6,261 bases of DNA. Source: Nitrospira sp. UBA6493 (GTDB taxonomy: Bacteria; Nitrospirota; Nitrospiria; Nitrospirales; Nitrospiraceae). The DNA lies in the NCBI GenBank assembly GCA_002435325.1, contig DJMJ01000041.1:2182-8442 (forward strand), in the 5' to 3' direction. Both the position numbers and the translations under genes were made by a program. A model generated the notes under the pieces. The model had not been told where the DNA came from. It saw nothing but the letters and a program-made list of their open reading frames with translations, and searched no databases. Of the stretch, positions 5,418 through 6,261 are shown one piece after another; position 1 is the stretch's first letter, and each line of letters starts with the position of its first letter.

Positions 5418-5508
5418 GAAGCTGTCAGCTTTCAGCCTCAGAACGAGGAGAGAATCATGGCGGAGGCAACTCCCCTCCGGCTAACAGCTGATCGCTGACG
5501 GCTGACTG
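5418..5508. repeat. Inverted heptamer-repeat element downstream of the methyltransferase-like gene
   Basis: The right arm reads GCTGATC, GCTGACG, GCTGACT (5487-5507). The left arm, read on the minus strand, gives GCTGAAA, GCTGACA, GCTTCTT. The two arms (about 5420-5436 and 5487-5503) pair at 14 of 17 positions. Between them is a central hairpin, CGGAGG (5461-5466) with CCTCCG (5474-5479). The element sits just after the stop of the minus-strand gene at 5524. It may fold as one long cruciform and could act as a terminator, but no strong T-run follows. Confidence 0.55.
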
Positions 5509-5523
5509 CCAGTTCTGCGCGCC

Positions 5524-6261
5524 TTACTTGCATAAAAAATGGTGGTATTCAACAGGACTCGGCGGGGCAGTGAGGGCGATGTTCACCGTATCTGGCTCGT
5601 AGCCGACCCCTTCCAGATCCCGCGCTGCCGACGCCAGCTCTTCCTCGGTCAGATAGGCCACGGTGTCCGGCACGCCGTTCCGCTTGAGCGAGAGCAGCAT
5701 GCCGTTGAGCGTTTCCCGCTCTTCCTGCGGCATGTTCTTCTGCAGAGGAAACTCCAACGGACGGCTGTAGGGACTTTCATAGGACTCGTTGAGCGCCTTG
5801 ATCGTCTTCAGCACCAGCCGATCCTGCTCCCAGGGCTGCATTTTGGGTCCCGCCGAGGGATGGGTGGCCAGCAAATCCATGAGGGTGATGACGTTGGTAT
5901 TCAACGACCGGCCGACAAACTCGCGCTGCGGCTCGATGGTAATCCGGCCCAAGCCGAGATGCTTCGCCACCGCTTCGACCAAGGCAAAGTTGATCATGAA
6001 GCTGTATTGTCCGCCGAACTGGCCGTAGCAGGGCTTGTCCGGATCGTTGAGCACCTGCCTATCCGCCGTCCCGGCGTCGAACGCGCTAAAGCCGACCGCA
6101 TCGGGCGCCAGGAGGCGCTTGGCCTCCTTCAACGTCGCAAACGCCCCCAGGTTCACCGGCACCAACACTTGCTCGTCGATGGTCTTGAGAAACTCCGTAA
6201 TGGTCTTGCGATAGGGCACATCTTTCCACTCGACCTTCCGAAACTCCTTTTCCCACACCAG
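5524..6261 (-). CDS. 3' part of a gene; possible MidA-type SAM-dependent methyltransferase
   Basis: The gene is cut by the window edge; 245 codons and the stop (TAA at 5524-5526) are visible and the reading frame is open to base 6261, so the true start lies outside. Counting from the GTG at 6258, residues 33-63 (VPVNLGAFATLKEAKRLL...FDAG) and 85-117 (YSFMINFALVEAVAKHLGLGRITIEPQREFVGRS) resemble the later part of MidA/NDUFAF7-type methyltransferases (PF02636). There an acidic-Gly strand end is followed by a V/INF-A-L helix, then a strand and QR-FV. The S-adenosylmethionine-binding N-terminal half would be beyond the window, so this call is tentative. Known relatives methylate a respiratory complex I subunit; whether this one does is unknown. 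Its tail (VEYHHFLCK) has no motif I know. Confidence 0.4.
   Translation of the reverse strand: MVWEKEFRKVEWKDVPYRKTITEFLKTIDEQVLVPVNLGAFATLKEAKRLLAPDAVGFSAFDAGTADRQVLNDPDKPCYGQFGGQYSFMINFALVEAVAKHLGLGRITIEPQREFVGRSLNTNVITLMDLLATHPSAGPKMQPWEQDRLVLKTIKALNESYESPYSRPLEFPLQKNMPQEERETLNGMLLSLKRNGVPDTVAYLTEEELASAARDLEGVGYEPDTVNIALTAPPSPVEYHHFLCK

Larger units (their letters stand above)
5140..5523. other. 384-bp intergenic region upstream of tatA, no gene seen
   Basis: No convincing ORF or recognised RNA gene. Contents: a possible minus-strand promoter (5347-5373), a 2x8-bp direct repeat (5241-5256), a small CCCAT/ATGGG hairpin near 5306-5322 and the inverted heptamer element at 5418-5508. The tat genes probably have a long 5' leader here. 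Confidence 0.6.

Overview
The window reads as chromosomal DNA of a Gram-negative bacterium. Two lipobox lipoproteins and a beta-barrel porin ending in phenylalanine show an outer membrane. GC content is moderate to high and the genes are well spaced with long, structured intergenic regions. The style of the proteins (an AlgE/alginate-export-type porin, paired TatA-type subunits, a caspase-fold lipoprotein) reminds me of Nitrospira and relatives. That is an impression from family resemblance, not a database result.

Layout. (1) 8-766, minus: a secreted lipoprotein of unknown function. (2) 930-2414, plus, divergent from it: a lipoprotein with an N-terminal beta-rich exported domain, a Pro/Ala linker and a C-terminal caspase-like domain that has lost both catalytic residues (a pseudocaspase) and ends with an EF-hand-type loop. 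The 163-bp divergent gap holds a 13-bp palindrome and a hairpin overlapping the start codon of the plus-strand gene. (3) 2415-2704: convergent intergenic region with a strong 12-14 bp terminator. (4) 2705-4261, minus: porin of the alginate-export family. (5) 4262-4479: porin leader with two perfect hairpins and a small palindrome. (6) 4480-4773 and 4864-5139, minus: two different TatA/TatB-type subunits, separated by a short heptamer-repeat element. (7) 5140-5523: gene-free, with a possible promoter for the tat genes, a 2x8-bp direct repeat and an inverted heptamer-repeat element. (8) 5524-6261, minus: 3' part of a gene that resembles MidA-type SAM-dependent methyltransferases, cut by the window edge.

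How they fit. Most of the window concerns the cell envelope. The two Tat subunits would act in export of folded proteins through the inner membrane, but no tatC is visible and the porin and lipoproteins carry Sec-type rather than twin-arginine signals. The divergent lipoprotein pair may be co-regulated. The best candidates for something undescribed are the catalytically dead caspase-like lipoprotein with its C8 tract, and the two heptad-periodic palindromic intergenic elements around the tat genes.
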